A stretch of 57,574 bases of DNA from assembly GCA_937864195.1 (NCBI GenBank), contig CALMJG010000174.1, positions 1-57,574 of the forward strand. Direction: 5' to 3'. Shown here in pieces: positions 39,439 through 47,340 of the stretch (position 1 is its first letter; every line of letters begins with the position of its first letter). The stretch comes from an uncultured Novosphingobium sp. Its GTDB lineage: Bacteria; Pseudomonadota; Alphaproteobacteria; Sphingomonadales; Sphingomonadaceae. The position numbers were made by a program, and so were the translations under genes. The notes beneath the pieces were generated by a model. That model was not told the origin of the DNA, searched no databases, and worked only from the letters and a program-made list of their open reading frames with translations.

Positions 39439-42129
39439 TCAGATCTTGACGCGCAGGCTGGCCGCGATGACCCGGCCCAGCGGGCTGGCTGCGGTCGCGT
39501 CGTAACCGCCACTGCCGTTCGAGCTGGGCGCGAGGTTCACGTAGGGCGGCGCGGCATCGAACAGGTTGCGCACTTCCAGCCCCAGCGTAACGCCTTCCAG
39601 CGCCGCCGGCGCGCCCATCTTGCCCAGCTTGAACGCCAGGACAAGGTCGACCGGGTTGAAGCTCGACACCTTCTGGTTCGGCGTGATCGCCGTGTTCAGG
39701 TAGCCGTTGACGTGGGTCAGCGTCGCCTGGGCGAGCAGGGCGTCAAATTCCCAGGTCAGGCTGGCCCGCGCCTTGAACTTAAGCGGATTGAAGATCGTGT
39801 TGCGCTTGTCGATCGGCGTTCCCGCCGGCGAGACGGCGATCTTGTAGTTGGTCAGATAGGTGGCGCTGCCGTTCAGGGTGAAGATGCCGGCATTGTCGGT
39901 CGGCACCCGCCAGTTGACCGAGAAGTCGATGCCCGAGGTGTTGGACTGGCCTAGGTTGTTGTTCCGTCCATCGACATAGAGCGTCACGTTGTTGGGATCG
40001 CCGCCGGGGAAGGTGCCGCGCGCCAGCGTGACGCCCTGGGCAAGCAGTTGCAGCACCCGGTCGCGCGCCTCGGTGCCGCGCAGGATGATGCCGGTGCCGT
40101 TGAACTGGGATTCGCGGGTCAGGATCGCAAGGTCGGCCAGATAGCTGTCGACCTGGTTGATATACTTGACGTTCCAGTAGGTTGCGCTGAACCGCAGGTT
40201 GTTGGTCACCTCCCAGTCGCCGCCGATCGACCAGGTTGTCGCTTCCTCGGGCGCGAGGTTGAGGTTCGGGCCGGAATAGGCAAAGCCGGTCAGCGGCGCG
40301 CCGCCGGTCGGGTTCTGGTAGGTCTGACCGAACAGGTTGTTGGAATTGCCGTAGATCTGCGAGATCAGCGGCGCACGGAACGAAGTGCCATAACTGCCGC
40401 GCAGCATCAGCCCGCTGACCGGCGACCAGTTGACGCCGAACTTCGGATTGGTGGTGTTGCCGACATCGCTGTAGCGGTCATGGCGGACCGCCGCGTTGAG
40501 CGTCAGCGTCTCGAAGCCGGGGACGGCGTTCTCGGAGCTGAACACCGGGATCAGCAGTTCGCCGTAAATCGAGTCCACCCGGCGGGTGAAGTGACGGAAC
40601 ACGATCGGCGTCCCCGCCGCGCCGCGCGCCGAACCGAGCGAGGTGTCGATTTCCTGCCCTTCGTAACCGGCAGCCAGCTTCACTTCGCCGCCCGGCAGGG
40701 TCAGCAGGGCGCCATTGAGCCGCGCTTCATAGCCGATGAACTTGTTGAGCGTGGGCGAAAGGGTCACGAAGTTGCTGATCGCCGCCAGGGTCGCGGCCGT
40801 GGTCCGGCCCAGGCCATAGGGATCGAACGCGGTGGCGGGATTGCTGCTGGCCAGCGCCGCATTGAGCGCCGTGGCGTTGAGGCCGCGCACCTGGTCCGAC
40901 TGGTCGTTGCCCTTGCCGTAGGTGATCAGGGCCTCGAACTGCCAGTCGCTGGGCAGCTTGACGCGCACGCCGGGGGTGATCTGCCAGTTGGTTGCCGAAC
41001 CCACGGACACGTCGCGCGGCAGGTCGTTGATGAAGTTGTAGTCGATCGTGTAGCTCGATCCGGTGAACCCGTTCGGACGCACGAAGAAGGCGTTGGTCTG
41101 CGGGACGGTCAGCGTCGAGCTGAAATAGGCCGGGTAACGCTTGTAGGCGCGCTTGCTGTAGAAGCCGTCAGCGAACACGGTCAGCCAGGGGGTCAGTTCC
41201 TGGGTGAAAGTGCCGTTGACCGAATTGTAGCGCTGCTCGGGGAACAGGTCCTGCGCGATGAGGTCGTCGCAGGCGTTGGTCGTGCCCGCGACCAGCGAGC
41301 CGACATTGGCCGCAGTCAGCTGAGCCGGCATGGCATAGGCGGTGCCGCCAGCACGAAGCGTGCCGGGCGCGCAGCGGGTGACCGAATAGTTGTTGCCGCC
41401 GAACGCGCGCTGATCGGAACGGAAGAAGTCGCGGTTCGCGCCGTTCAGCGCCGAGCGGTAGACGCGCTCGTAGGCCACCATGACCTGCCCGGTGCTCCAC
41501 ACCTTGCCGGCGGCTATGCCGAACTGGCTTTCATCGAAATTGGCACCCGCGCCATAGCGGGCGGTCGCCTCGATCCCGTTCAGCGTGCGGCGCGGGATCA
41601 GGTTGACCACGCCCGCGATCGCATCGGAACCGTAGATGGCCGAGGCGCCGTCGGCCACAACCTCGACCCGTTCCAGGCCAAGCGTCGGGATGACCGAGGG
41701 CTCGAAGGCGCGGCTGTTGTTCACCGCGCGGTGGCCGTCGACCAGGATCAGGGTCGCATAGGGGCCGATACCGCGCAGGTTGATGGTGTTGCCATAGGTA
41801 ATGTTGCCGCTGCCACCGCCCTGGCCGCGCGAATTCTCGCTGACGCCGAGGTCGAACACCGCAGGCAATTGCTGGACAAGCCGGTCGGTCGTGACCGCCC
41901 CCGCCAGTTCCACTTCAGCGCGGCCGAGCGTGGTCACCGCGGAACCTACCGGCGCCTCACCGCGCACACGGCTGCCAGTGACGATGATTTCGCCCGCATC
42001 GGCCGCCTCGTCCGCCGCACCGGCATCGGGAGCGGCTTGCTCCTGGGCGTGGGCCGCCGCCGGGACGAGCAGCGCTGCGGCCAGAGCCAACATGGAGCCG
42101 CGCGAAGTGATAGTGTTGAGCTTGGCCAT
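39439..42129 (-). CDS. TonB-dependent outer-membrane receptor, large
   Basis: 896-residue TonB receptor. ATG at 42129 follows GGGAGGAAG. The signal segment SMLALAAALLVPAAAHA precedes an acidic Ala-rich linker and the TonB box GEIIVTGSRV. The plug has LVQQLPAVFDLGVSENSRG, NINLRGIG-like INLRGIGPYATLILVDGHR and GSDAIAGVVNLIPRR. The barrel ends VIAASLRVKI with the basic C-terminus of this family. It resembles receptors of the sphingomonad and Caulobacter expansion for plant-derived compounds. Two LacI-type sites lie upstream. It diverges from the dehydrogenase operon at 42481. Confidence 0.92.
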   Translation of the reverse strand: MAKLNTITSRGSMLALAAALLVPAAAHAQEQAAPDAGAADEAADAGEIIVTGSRVRGEAPVGSAVTTLGRAEVELAGAVTTDRLVQQLPAVFDLGVSENSRGQGGGSGNITYGNTINLRGIGPYATLILVDGHRAVNNSRAFEPSVIPTLGLERVEVVADGASAIYGSDAIAGVVNLIPRRTLNGIEATARYGAGANFDESQFGIAAGKVWSTGQVMVAYERVYRSALNGANRDFFRSDQRAFGGNNYSVTRCAPGTLRAGGTAYAMPAQLTAANVGSLVAGTTNACDDLIAQDLFPEQRYNSVNGTFTQELTPWLTVFADGFYSKRAYKRYPAYFSSTLTVPQTNAFFVRPNGFTGSSYTIDYNFINDLPRDVSVGSATNWQITPGVRVKLPSDWQFEALITYGKGNDQSDQVRGLNATALNAALASSNPATAFDPYGLGRTTAATLAAISNFVTLSPTLNKFIGYEARLNGALLTLPGGEVKLAAGYEGQEIDTSLGSARGAAGTPIVFRHFTRRVDSIYGELLIPVFSSENAVPGFETLTLNAAVRHDRYSDVGNTTNPKFGVNWSPVSGLMLRGSYGTSFRAPLISQIYGNSNNLFGQTYQNPTGGAPLTGFAYSGPNLNLAPEEATTWSIGGDWEVTNNLRFSATYWNVKYINQVDSYLADLAILTRESQFNGTGIILRGTEARDRVLQLLAQGVTLARGTFPGGDPNNVTLYVDGRNNNLGQSNTSGIDFSVNWRVPTDNAGIFTLNGSATYLTNYKIAVSPAGTPIDKRNTIFNPLKFKARASLTWEFDALLAQATLTHVNGYLNTAITPNQKVSSFNPVDLVLAFKLGKMGAPAALEGVTLGLEVRNLFDAAPPYVNLAPSSNGSGGYDATAASPLGRVIAASLRVKI

Positions 42130-42143
42130 TTCTTCCTCCCGCT

Positions 42144-42157
42144 CGAAAGCGTTTCCT
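42144..42157. promoter_or_regulatory. LacI-type operator candidate next to the TonB receptor start
   Basis: CGAAAGCGTTTCCT matches the core GnAAnCGnTTnC fully and differs only at the outer bases. It lies 14 bp upstream of the receptor start, next to its ribosome site, where a repressor would block transcription directly. Confidence 0.42.
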
Positions 42158-42254
42158 GAACCCTTATCCGGGCGGGAGAACGTGCCGCGGCGGCGCCATG
42201 GACGCCTGCCGTATTTCCCTCTCCACTGCCCCCGGCCGCCGACTGACGTACCAG

Positions 42255-42268
42255 TGAAGGCGCTTGCA
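42255..42268. promoter_or_regulatory. LacI-type operator candidate, distal
   Basis: TGAAGGCGCTTGCA matches TGnAAnCGnTTnCA with one mismatch. It is 111 bp from the proximal site, a distance compatible with looping by a tetrameric or dimeric LacI protein. Confidence 0.42.
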
Positions 42269-42308
42269 CCTTCAGGCTGGCGGAGCTTCACGCAATTAGT
42301 GGATAAAG

Positions 42309-42322
42309 TCAACTATACTTGA
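42309..42322. promoter_or_regulatory. TCAACTATnCTTGA element
   Basis: TCAACTATACTTGA has TCAA/TTGA inverted ends and differs from 29192-29205 only at the variable base. It sits between the divergent TonB receptor and dehydrogenase operon. It may be a MarR-type operator or part of a promoter. Confidence 0.4.
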
Positions 42323-42433
42323 TCTGCACTTTTTCAGCTCCGGAAGCGCCCCCGGACCCGGACCCGGAAGAGCCGCTGAAATCGCCCCCGAAACCACCAA
42401 TGACGATTGCGGTGCGACGGGTGATTGCCAAAT

Positions 42434-42449
42434 TTAATCGTTCGGTTAA
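42434..42449. promoter_or_regulatory. TetR-like 16-bp palindrome upstream of the dehydrogenase operon
   Basis: TTAATCGTTCGGTTAA is a near-perfect palindrome (TTAA-CG--CG-TTAA). It lies 31 bp before the start at 42481 and just upstream of AAGGAGG. TetR/AcrR proteins that sense acyl-CoA bind sites of this shape. No TetR gene is in the window. Confidence 0.45.
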
Positions 42450-42480
42450 GGCTGCGCTGAAACAAGGAGGATTCGCGACC

Positions 42481-43575
42481 ATGTCGATGTTGTACGACGA
42501 AGGGCAACAGGCAATCGCAACCGAATCGCGCCGCGTGCTGGATGCACGCGTCGGCAAGGACCGGTTGCTCGCCCTGCTGGAAAAGACCGGGGAATTTGAC
42601 CAGGCGTTCTGGGACACTGCGGTGGAACAGGGCTGGACCGCCCTTGCCATTCCGGAAGAGCATGGCGGGCTGGGCCTCAGCCTCGTCGAGCTGGGCCTCG
42701 TGGCCCAGGCGAGCGGCGCGGCAACCGCCGGCGCTCCGTTCCTGACCTTCGGCTATGGCGCTGCCCGCGCGCTGATCGACGGGTCGGACAAGGATGCGGC
42801 GGCGAACTGGCTGCCGAAACTGGCCAGCGGCGAAGCGCTTGGCACCGTGGCTTTCGCCGAAGGCTCCACCCCCCTGCCCCCGGTCGCTGCGGTGACCTTC
42901 GACGGCGGCAAGCTGAGCGGCACCAAGCCGGCGGTTGCGGGCGGCCTCAAGGCCGACTTCGCGATTGTCTGGGCCAATGCCGGCGGCAAGCCGGTGCTGG
43001 TGCTGGCGGAACTGGCCGGAGCGGACCGCAAGGCCGTGTCCAGCTATGACAACAGCCGGCTCTATGCCGACCTGACCTTCGCCGGCACGCCCGCGACTGT
43101 CCTGGCCGAAGGCGATGCCGCCCGCGCGCTCGCGCTCGACGTGCTGGCCCGCATGGCGGTCGTCACCGCGCACGAGCAGACCGGCGGGGCCGAAGCCCTG
43201 CTGCACACCGCGCGCGACTATGCCGTCACCCGCAAGGCGTTCGGCCAGCCGATCGGCGCCTTCCAGTCGATCAAGCACCGCATCGCGGAAATGTACGGCC
43301 TGGTCGAGATCGCCCGCGCCAACTGCATCCACGCCGCCGCCAGCGAGGGGAAGGACAATTTCCTGATCGCCGCCGCCGACGCGCGGATCGCCGCGACCGA
43401 TGGCTATGACACCGCCTCGCGCGATTGCGTCCAGATCCACGGCGGCATCGGCGTCACCTGGGAGCTTGGCCTCCACCTGCACATGCGCCGCGCGCGCAGC
43501 CTGGCGGTCGAGCTGGGCAACTTGTATTTCTGGGAAGACCTGCTGGTCGAACAGCTGACGGGAGAAGCAGCATGA
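42481..43575 (+). CDS. Acyl-CoA dehydrogenase, small-type subunit
   Basis: 364 residues from the ATG at 42481 (AAGGAGG upstream). The N-terminus is MSMLYDEGQQAIATESRRVL. The middle domain has the degenerate FAEGSTPLPPVAAVTFDGG, and the C-terminus AFGQPIGAFQSIKHRIAEMY and QIHGGIGVTWELGLHLHMRR. The weak FAD-domain motif and the overlap with a larger dehydrogenase (ATGA) mark it as the partner subunit of a heteromeric enzyme, similar in plan to 4340-5428. It is first in an operon with a nitronate monooxygenase-like protein and an SDR. Confidence 0.84.
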   Translation: MSMLYDEGQQAIATESRRVLDARVGKDRLLALLEKTGEFDQAFWDTAVEQGWTALAIPEEHGGLGLSLVELGLVAQASGAATAGAPFLTFGYGAARALIDGSDKDAAANWLPKLASGEALGTVAFAEGSTPLPPVAAVTFDGGKLSGTKPAVAGGLKADFAIVWANAGGKPVLVLAELAGADRKAVSSYDNSRLYADLTFAGTPATVLAEGDAARALALDVLARMAVVTAHEQTGGAEALLHTARDYAVTRKAFGQPIGAFQSIKHRIAEMYGLVEIARANCIHAAASEGKDNFLIAAADARIAATDGYDTASRDCVQIHGGIGVTWELGLHLHMRRARSLAVELGNLYFWEDLLVEQLTGEAA

Positions 43576-44792
43576 GCGAGCTCGAAGCCTATCGCAGCAA
43601 GGCGCAGGCCTGGCTGGAATCGATGGCCCCCAAGTATGCGCGGGAAGCGCGCCGGGGCATGACCGTGGAAGAGGAACTGGCGCTGGGCCGCGAGTTCCAG
43701 GCGCTGAAGTACGAAGCCGGCTATGCCGGGATCAACTGGCCGACCGACTTCGGCGGGCAGGGCCTGACGCACCTCCACAAGATCACCTACGACGCGCTGG
43801 AAATGAACTACGGCATGCCGACCGTGTTCTTCGGCATCTCGCTGGGCATGCCGGTGCCGATCCTGATGCGTTTCGGCCTGGGTGAGAACAAGGAACACGC
43901 CGCCTGGGTCAAGGAGCGCGTGGTCAAGGCGCTGCGCGGCGAGGAAATCTGGTGCCAGCTGTTCTCCGAACCGGCGGGCGGCTCCGACCTTGCCGGCCTG
44001 CGCACCCGCGCGGAGCCCGAAGGCAACGGCTGGAAGATGAACGGCCAGAAGATCTGGACCTCGTGGGCGCAGTACTGCGACTACGGCGTGATCGTGGTCC
44101 GTACTGATCCCGCCGTCGAAAAGCACAAGGGCCTGACCTATTTCTGGGTCGACATGAAGGCCAAGGGCGTCGACGTGCGCCCGATCAAGCTTGCGGGCGG
44201 TGACAGCCACGTCAACGAAGTGTTCTTCGACGACGTCCGGCTTGAGGATTCGCAGCGGATGAGCCCGGTGGGCGGCGGCTTCGGCGTGGCGCTCGCCACC
44301 CTGATGATCGAACGCTACATCGCGACCGACAGCGGCGGTTTCGGCCCGGCCCTCGATGTCTTCGTCGACCTGGTCAAGGATCTGGAAATCAACGGCCGGC
44401 CGGCGCTGAAGGACGCCCGCGTGCGCCAGCAGATCGCCCGCAATCATTCGATGCGCGCCGGGCTGGAATCGATCACCAGCCGCGCCTTCCAGATGATGAT
44501 GGCGGGGATGGAACCGGGACCGGAAGGCAGCTTGCAAAAGCTCGTCGCCGTGCGCAGCCGCCAGAAGCTGTCGGAACTGGCGATGGACCTTCAGGGCAAC
44601 CTCGGCCTCGATTTCGACCCGCACGCCTACGTCAAGGAAGATTGGGGCGCGAGCTGGCTCAATGCGCCCACGGGCCGCATCGCCGGCGGTTCGGACGAAG
44701 TGCTGCTGAACACGATCGCCGAAAAGATTCTCGGCCTGCCGCAGGATCACCGCCCGGACAAGGGCGTGGCCTTCAACCAGATCCCGGCGTAA
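43572..44792 (+). CDS. Acyl-CoA dehydrogenase, large-type subunit
   Basis: 406 residues, the same length as its counterpart at 3117-4337. The signature WCQLFSEPAGGSDLAGLR and NGQKIWTSWAQYCDYG are intact. The C-terminal RIAGGSDEVLLNTIAEKILG again has A-G-G in place of the classic EGT catalytic glutamate. The start overlaps the smaller subunit gene (ATGA). Together they probably form a two-component acyl-CoA dehydrogenase that introduces a 2,3-double bond into a bulky acyl- or arylpropanoyl-CoA. The substrate is inferred only. Confidence 0.86.
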   Translation: MSELEAYRSKAQAWLESMAPKYAREARRGMTVEEELALGREFQALKYEAGYAGINWPTDFGGQGLTHLHKITYDALEMNYGMPTVFFGISLGMPVPILMRFGLGENKEHAAWVKERVVKALRGEEIWCQLFSEPAGGSDLAGLRTRAEPEGNGWKMNGQKIWTSWAQYCDYGVIVVRTDPAVEKHKGLTYFWVDMKAKGVDVRPIKLAGGDSHVNEVFFDDVRLEDSQRMSPVGGGFGVALATLMIERYIATDSGGFGPALDVFVDLVKDLEINGRPALKDARVRQQIARNHSMRAGLESITSRAFQMMMAGMEPGPEGSLQKLVAVRSRQKLSELAMDLQGNLGLDFDPHAYVKEDWGASWLNAPTGRIAGGSDEVLLNTIAEKILGLPQDHRPDKGVAFNQIPA

Positions 44793-44807
44793 GAGGGAGC
44801 AATCGAA

Positions 44808-45785
44808 ATGGCGATCAAGACCAGGATCACCGAGATGCTCGGCATCGAGCATCCGATCGTCCAGGGCGGGATGCAGTGGGTCGGCACGGCGGAAATGGCG
44901 AGCGCCGTTTCCAACGCCGGCGGCCTTGGCATCATCACCGGCGTGACCCAGCCCAGCGCCGAAGCACTGCGCGACGAGATCGAGCGCTGCAAGGGCATGA
45001 CTTCCAAGCCCTTCGGCGTGAACATGACCGTGTTCCCGTCGATCAACCCGCCTGACTACAAGGCCTATACCCAGGCGATCATCGACAGCGGCGTGAAGGT
45101 GGTGGAAACCGCCGGCACCCCGGCGGTGCGCGAACTGTGGGAAATGATGCAGCCGCACGGCATCCGCATCCTCCACAAGTGCACCGCGGTTCGCCATGCA
45201 CTCTCGGCCGAAAAGGCGGGCGTGGACGTGATCTCGATCGACGGTTTCGAATGCGCCGGCCACCCCGGCGAGGACGACATCCCGGGCCTGATCCTGATCC
45301 CGGCTGCTGCCGACAAGGTCAAGATTCCGCTGCTCGCCAGCGGCGGCTTCGGTGACGGGCGCGGTCTTGCCGCCGCGCTCGCGCTGGGCGCCGAAGGCAT
45401 CAACATGGGCACCCGGTTCTGCGCCACGGTCGAAGCGCCGATCCACCAGAACTTCAAGCAGGCGATGGTGGACAACGACGAGCGTTCGACCGCGCTGATC
45501 TTCCGCACCTATCGCAACACCGCGCGGGTGGCGAAGAACTCGATCGCCCAGGCGGTGGTCGCCGCCGAGGCCGAAGGCAAGCCGTTCGAAGCGGTTGCCG
45601 ATCTGGTCAGGGGCGTGCGCGGGCGCGAAGGGCTGGGCACGGGCGACATCGAGCACGGCATCTGGACCGCAGGCATGATCCAGGGCCTGATCAACGACAT
45701 CCCGACCTGCGAAGTGCTGGTCAAGCGGATCGTCGCCGACGCCGAACAGATCATCAAGGGCCGCCTTGCCGGCATGATCGCCTAA
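44808..45785 (+). CDS. Nitronate monooxygenase-like flavoprotein
   Basis: 325-residue FMN TIM-barrel protein of the 2-nitropropane dioxygenase/enoyl reductase FabK-like family. It has HPIVQGGMQWVGTAEMASAV, SNAGGLGIITG, IDGFECAGHPGE with the conserved His, and LLASGGFGDGRGLAAALALG for phosphate binding. Such genes are common inside acyl-CoA catabolic operons, where nitronate chemistry is unlikely and reduction or oxygenation of an unsaturated acyl-CoA is possible. It lies 15 bp behind the dehydrogenase and 15 bp before the SDR, so one operon. Confidence 0.84.
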   Translation: MAIKTRITEMLGIEHPIVQGGMQWVGTAEMASAVSNAGGLGIITGVTQPSAEALRDEIERCKGMTSKPFGVNMTVFPSINPPDYKAYTQAIIDSGVKVVETAGTPAVRELWEMMQPHGIRILHKCTAVRHALSAEKAGVDVISIDGFECAGHPGEDDIPGLILIPAAADKVKIPLLASGGFGDGRGLAAALALGAEGINMGTRFCATVEAPIHQNFKQAMVDNDERSTALIFRTYRNTARVAKNSIAQAVVAAEAEGKPFEAVADLVRGVRGREGLGTGDIEHGIWTAGMIQGLINDIPTCEVLVKRIVADAEQIIKGRLAGMIA

Positions 45786-45800
45786 CCGGAAAGTACTGCA

Positions 45801-46586
45801 ATGAAGATTGATTCCACCACCCCCGCCATCGTGACCGGCGGGGCCTCGGGCCTTGGCCGCGCGACTGCCGAAGCGCTCGCCGCAGCCGGTGCCAAGGTCG
45901 CCATTTTCGACGTTAACGCGCAGGCCGGCGAAGAAGTCGCCAAGGCAATCGGCGGGCTGTTCTGCAACGTCGACATCACCAGCGAGGACTCGGTCCTCGC
46001 AGGCTTCGAAAAGGCGCGCGCCGCCCACGGGCAGGAACGCGTCCTGGTCCACTGCGCGATGACCTCGCGCCGGGGCAAGACGCTGGCCTTCGACAAGGAA
46101 GCCGGCAAGCTGAAGCGTCTCTCGACCGAAGATTACATCTACGGCGTCAACGGCATCCTCGTCGCCTCATACCGCCTCGCCTCGATCGCGGCGGAAGGCA
46201 TGGCGGCGGCGGAACCGGTCAATGAGGACGGTGAGCGCGGCGCGATCATCCTCACCGCATCGGTTGCGGCGCAGGACGGGCAGATCGGTCAGGTAATCTA
46301 TGGTTCGGCCAAGGCCGGCGTGAACGGCCTGGTCCTGCCGCTGGCGCGCGACCTGATGGATCTGGGCATCCGCGTGAACTCGATCATGCCGGGCATCTTC
46401 GCCACCCCGCTGATGCTGGGCGCGAAGCAGAACGTGCTCGACAGCCTGTCCGCCTCGGTCCCCTTCCCCAAGCGCCTCGGCAAGCCGGAAGAGTTCGCCT
46501 CGCTGGCGCTGGAACTGGCGCGCAACACCTACTTCAACGGCCAGTGCCTGCGCCTCGACGGCGCGATCCGCATGGCGCCGCGGTAG
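45801..46586 (+). CDS. Short-chain dehydrogenase (3-hydroxyacyl-CoA dehydrogenase type)
   Basis: 261-residue SDR with the cofactor motif TGGASGLGRA, an aspartate after strand 2 (FDVNAQ, indicating NAD), and the catalytic Ser154-Tyr167-Lys171. The length and the C-terminal MPGIFATPLMLG resemble the type II 3-hydroxyacyl-CoA dehydrogenase (HSD17B10/HBD) group. As the last gene of the dehydrogenase operon it would oxidise the 3-hydroxyacyl-CoA. A strong terminator follows. Confidence 0.87.
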   Translation: MKIDSTTPAIVTGGASGLGRATAEALAAAGAKVAIFDVNAQAGEEVAKAIGGLFCNVDITSEDSVLAGFEKARAAHGQERVLVHCAMTSRRGKTLAFDKEAGKLKRLSTEDYIYGVNGILVASYRLASIAAEGMAAAEPVNEDGERGAIILTASVAAQDGQIGQVIYGSAKAGVNGLVLPLARDLMDLGIRVNSIMPGIFATPLMLGAKQNVLDSLSASVPFPKRLGKPEEFASLALELARNTYFNGQCLRLDGAIRMAPR

Positions 46587-46610
46587 GTAGAAGTTGGCGT
46601 GAAGAACGAA

Positions 46611-46642
46611 GGGCGCGCTGGTACCGCCAGCGCGCCCTTTTT
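46611..46642 (+). terminator. Rho-independent terminator of the dehydrogenase/SDR operon
   Basis: Stem GGGCGCGCTGG (46611-46621), loop of 5, complementary arm 46627-46637, then five T. It lies 25 bp behind the SDR stop. Confidence 0.85.
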
Positions 46643-46660
46643 CTTGTTCATCCCGCAACC

Positions 46661-46730
46661 TCCGTTCGTGTCGAGCGCAGTCGAGACACGCTGGCGCTGG
46701 CGTGTCCCGACTGCGCTCGACACGAACGGA
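46661..46730. repeat. REP-like palindrome, type B, copy 2
   Basis: Inverted repeat with 30-bp arms and a 10-bp loop. The outer 16 bp of each arm (TCCGTTCGTGTCGAGC and its complement) are identical to copy 1 at 33717-33784. The inner part differs (GCAG for TTGT) in both arms, so pairing is kept. It lies between convergent genes, 18 bp behind a terminator. Confidence 0.75.
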
Positions 46731-46747
46731 GAGCTGAGAGTGAGGGT

Positions 46748-47308
46748 TCAGGCCCGCCCGGTCTGGCTGGCCAGTAACGCCGGATCGATCCCTTCGGCTT
46801 TCCACGCCGCGCGCCAGCGTTCTTCCGCCGGGGTCTTGAACAGCACTTCATGGTGGCCCTGCGCGGCGAACCAGCCGTGGTGGCGCATTTCCTCGTCAAG
46901 CTGGCCCGCACCCCAGCCGGCATAGCCCAGCGCGACCAGCCAGCGGCGCGGACCGGTTCCGGCGGCAATCGCCTTCAGCACCTCGATCGAGGCGGTCAGC
47001 GCGCCGAGCGGCGGGGCAAGGATCGTGCCCGGCCCCTGCCATTCCGAGCTGTGCAGCACGAAGCCGCGCTGCGGCTCCACCGGGCCGCCTTCCAGCACCG
47101 GGCAGTCCGGCGCGACGCCGGGATCGATCCCCACATCGGCCAGCAGCTCGTGAAAAGTCAGGCGCCGGTTGATCCGCCCGGTGCAGATCCCCAGCGCGCC
47201 GTGCTGATCGTGGACATAGAGCGCGACCACGGCATGGTCGAAGCGCGGATCGCCCATTCCGGGCATGGCCAGCAGCAGCCGGCCGGCGAGATAGGCGGAG
47301 TCGGTCAC
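46748..47308 (-). CDS. YqgE/AlgH family protein
   Basis: 186 residues from GTG at 47308, the usual length for YqgE/AlgH. Family marks are YLAGRLLLAMPGMGDPRFD, AVVALYVHDQHGALG, VLEGGPVEPQRGFVLH and ALGYAGWGAGQLDEE. The family is a widespread housekeeping protein of unclear function; AlgH of Pseudomonas affects alginate, but the link is indirect. No strong ribosome site is seen; the longer frame lies partly in the upstream ligase. It is a core gene at the edge of the catabolic clusters. Confidence 0.87.
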   Translation of the reverse strand: MTDSAYLAGRLLLAMPGMGDPRFDHAVVALYVHDQHGALGICTGRINRRLTFHELLADVGIDPGVAPDCPVLEGGPVEPQRGFVLHSSEWQGPGTILAPPLGALTASIEVLKAIAAGTGPRRWLVALGYAGWGAGQLDEEMRHHGWFAAQGHHEVLFKTPAEERWRAAWKAEGIDPALLASQTGRA

Positions 47309-47340
47309 GGGCGCGAGCCTAGCCTGCCCGCGCGCATGGC

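Larger units (their letters stand above)
42130..42480. other. Divergent regulatory region, TonB receptor / acyl-CoA dehydrogenase operon
   Basis: The only stretch over 300 bp without a gene. It holds two LacI-type palindromes (42144, 42255), a TCAACTATnCTTGA element (42309) and a TetR-like palindrome (42434). A C/G-rich low-complexity tract lies at about 42348-42400. An open frame in phase with the dehydrogenase runs through it, but the codons are repetitive and the gene has its own start and AAGGAGG. Confidence 0.6.

Noticed and set aside
40048..42159. 703-codon open frame antisense to the large TonB receptor
   Set aside because: It is the mirror of a well-supported receptor gene in GC-rich DNA. 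The translation is rich in Arg, Gly, Val and His with no recognisable domain.
42319..42480. N-terminal extension of the dehydrogenase beginning in the intergenic region
   Set aside because: It is low-complexity Pro/Asp/Glu/Lys sequence over operator-like sites, not seen in the family. The ATG at 42481 has AAGGAGG.
43404..46052. 882-codon open frame antisense to the dehydrogenase/NMO/SDR operon
   Set aside because: It crosses four clear genes on the other strand and has the composition of a codon-shadow frame; no motif was found.
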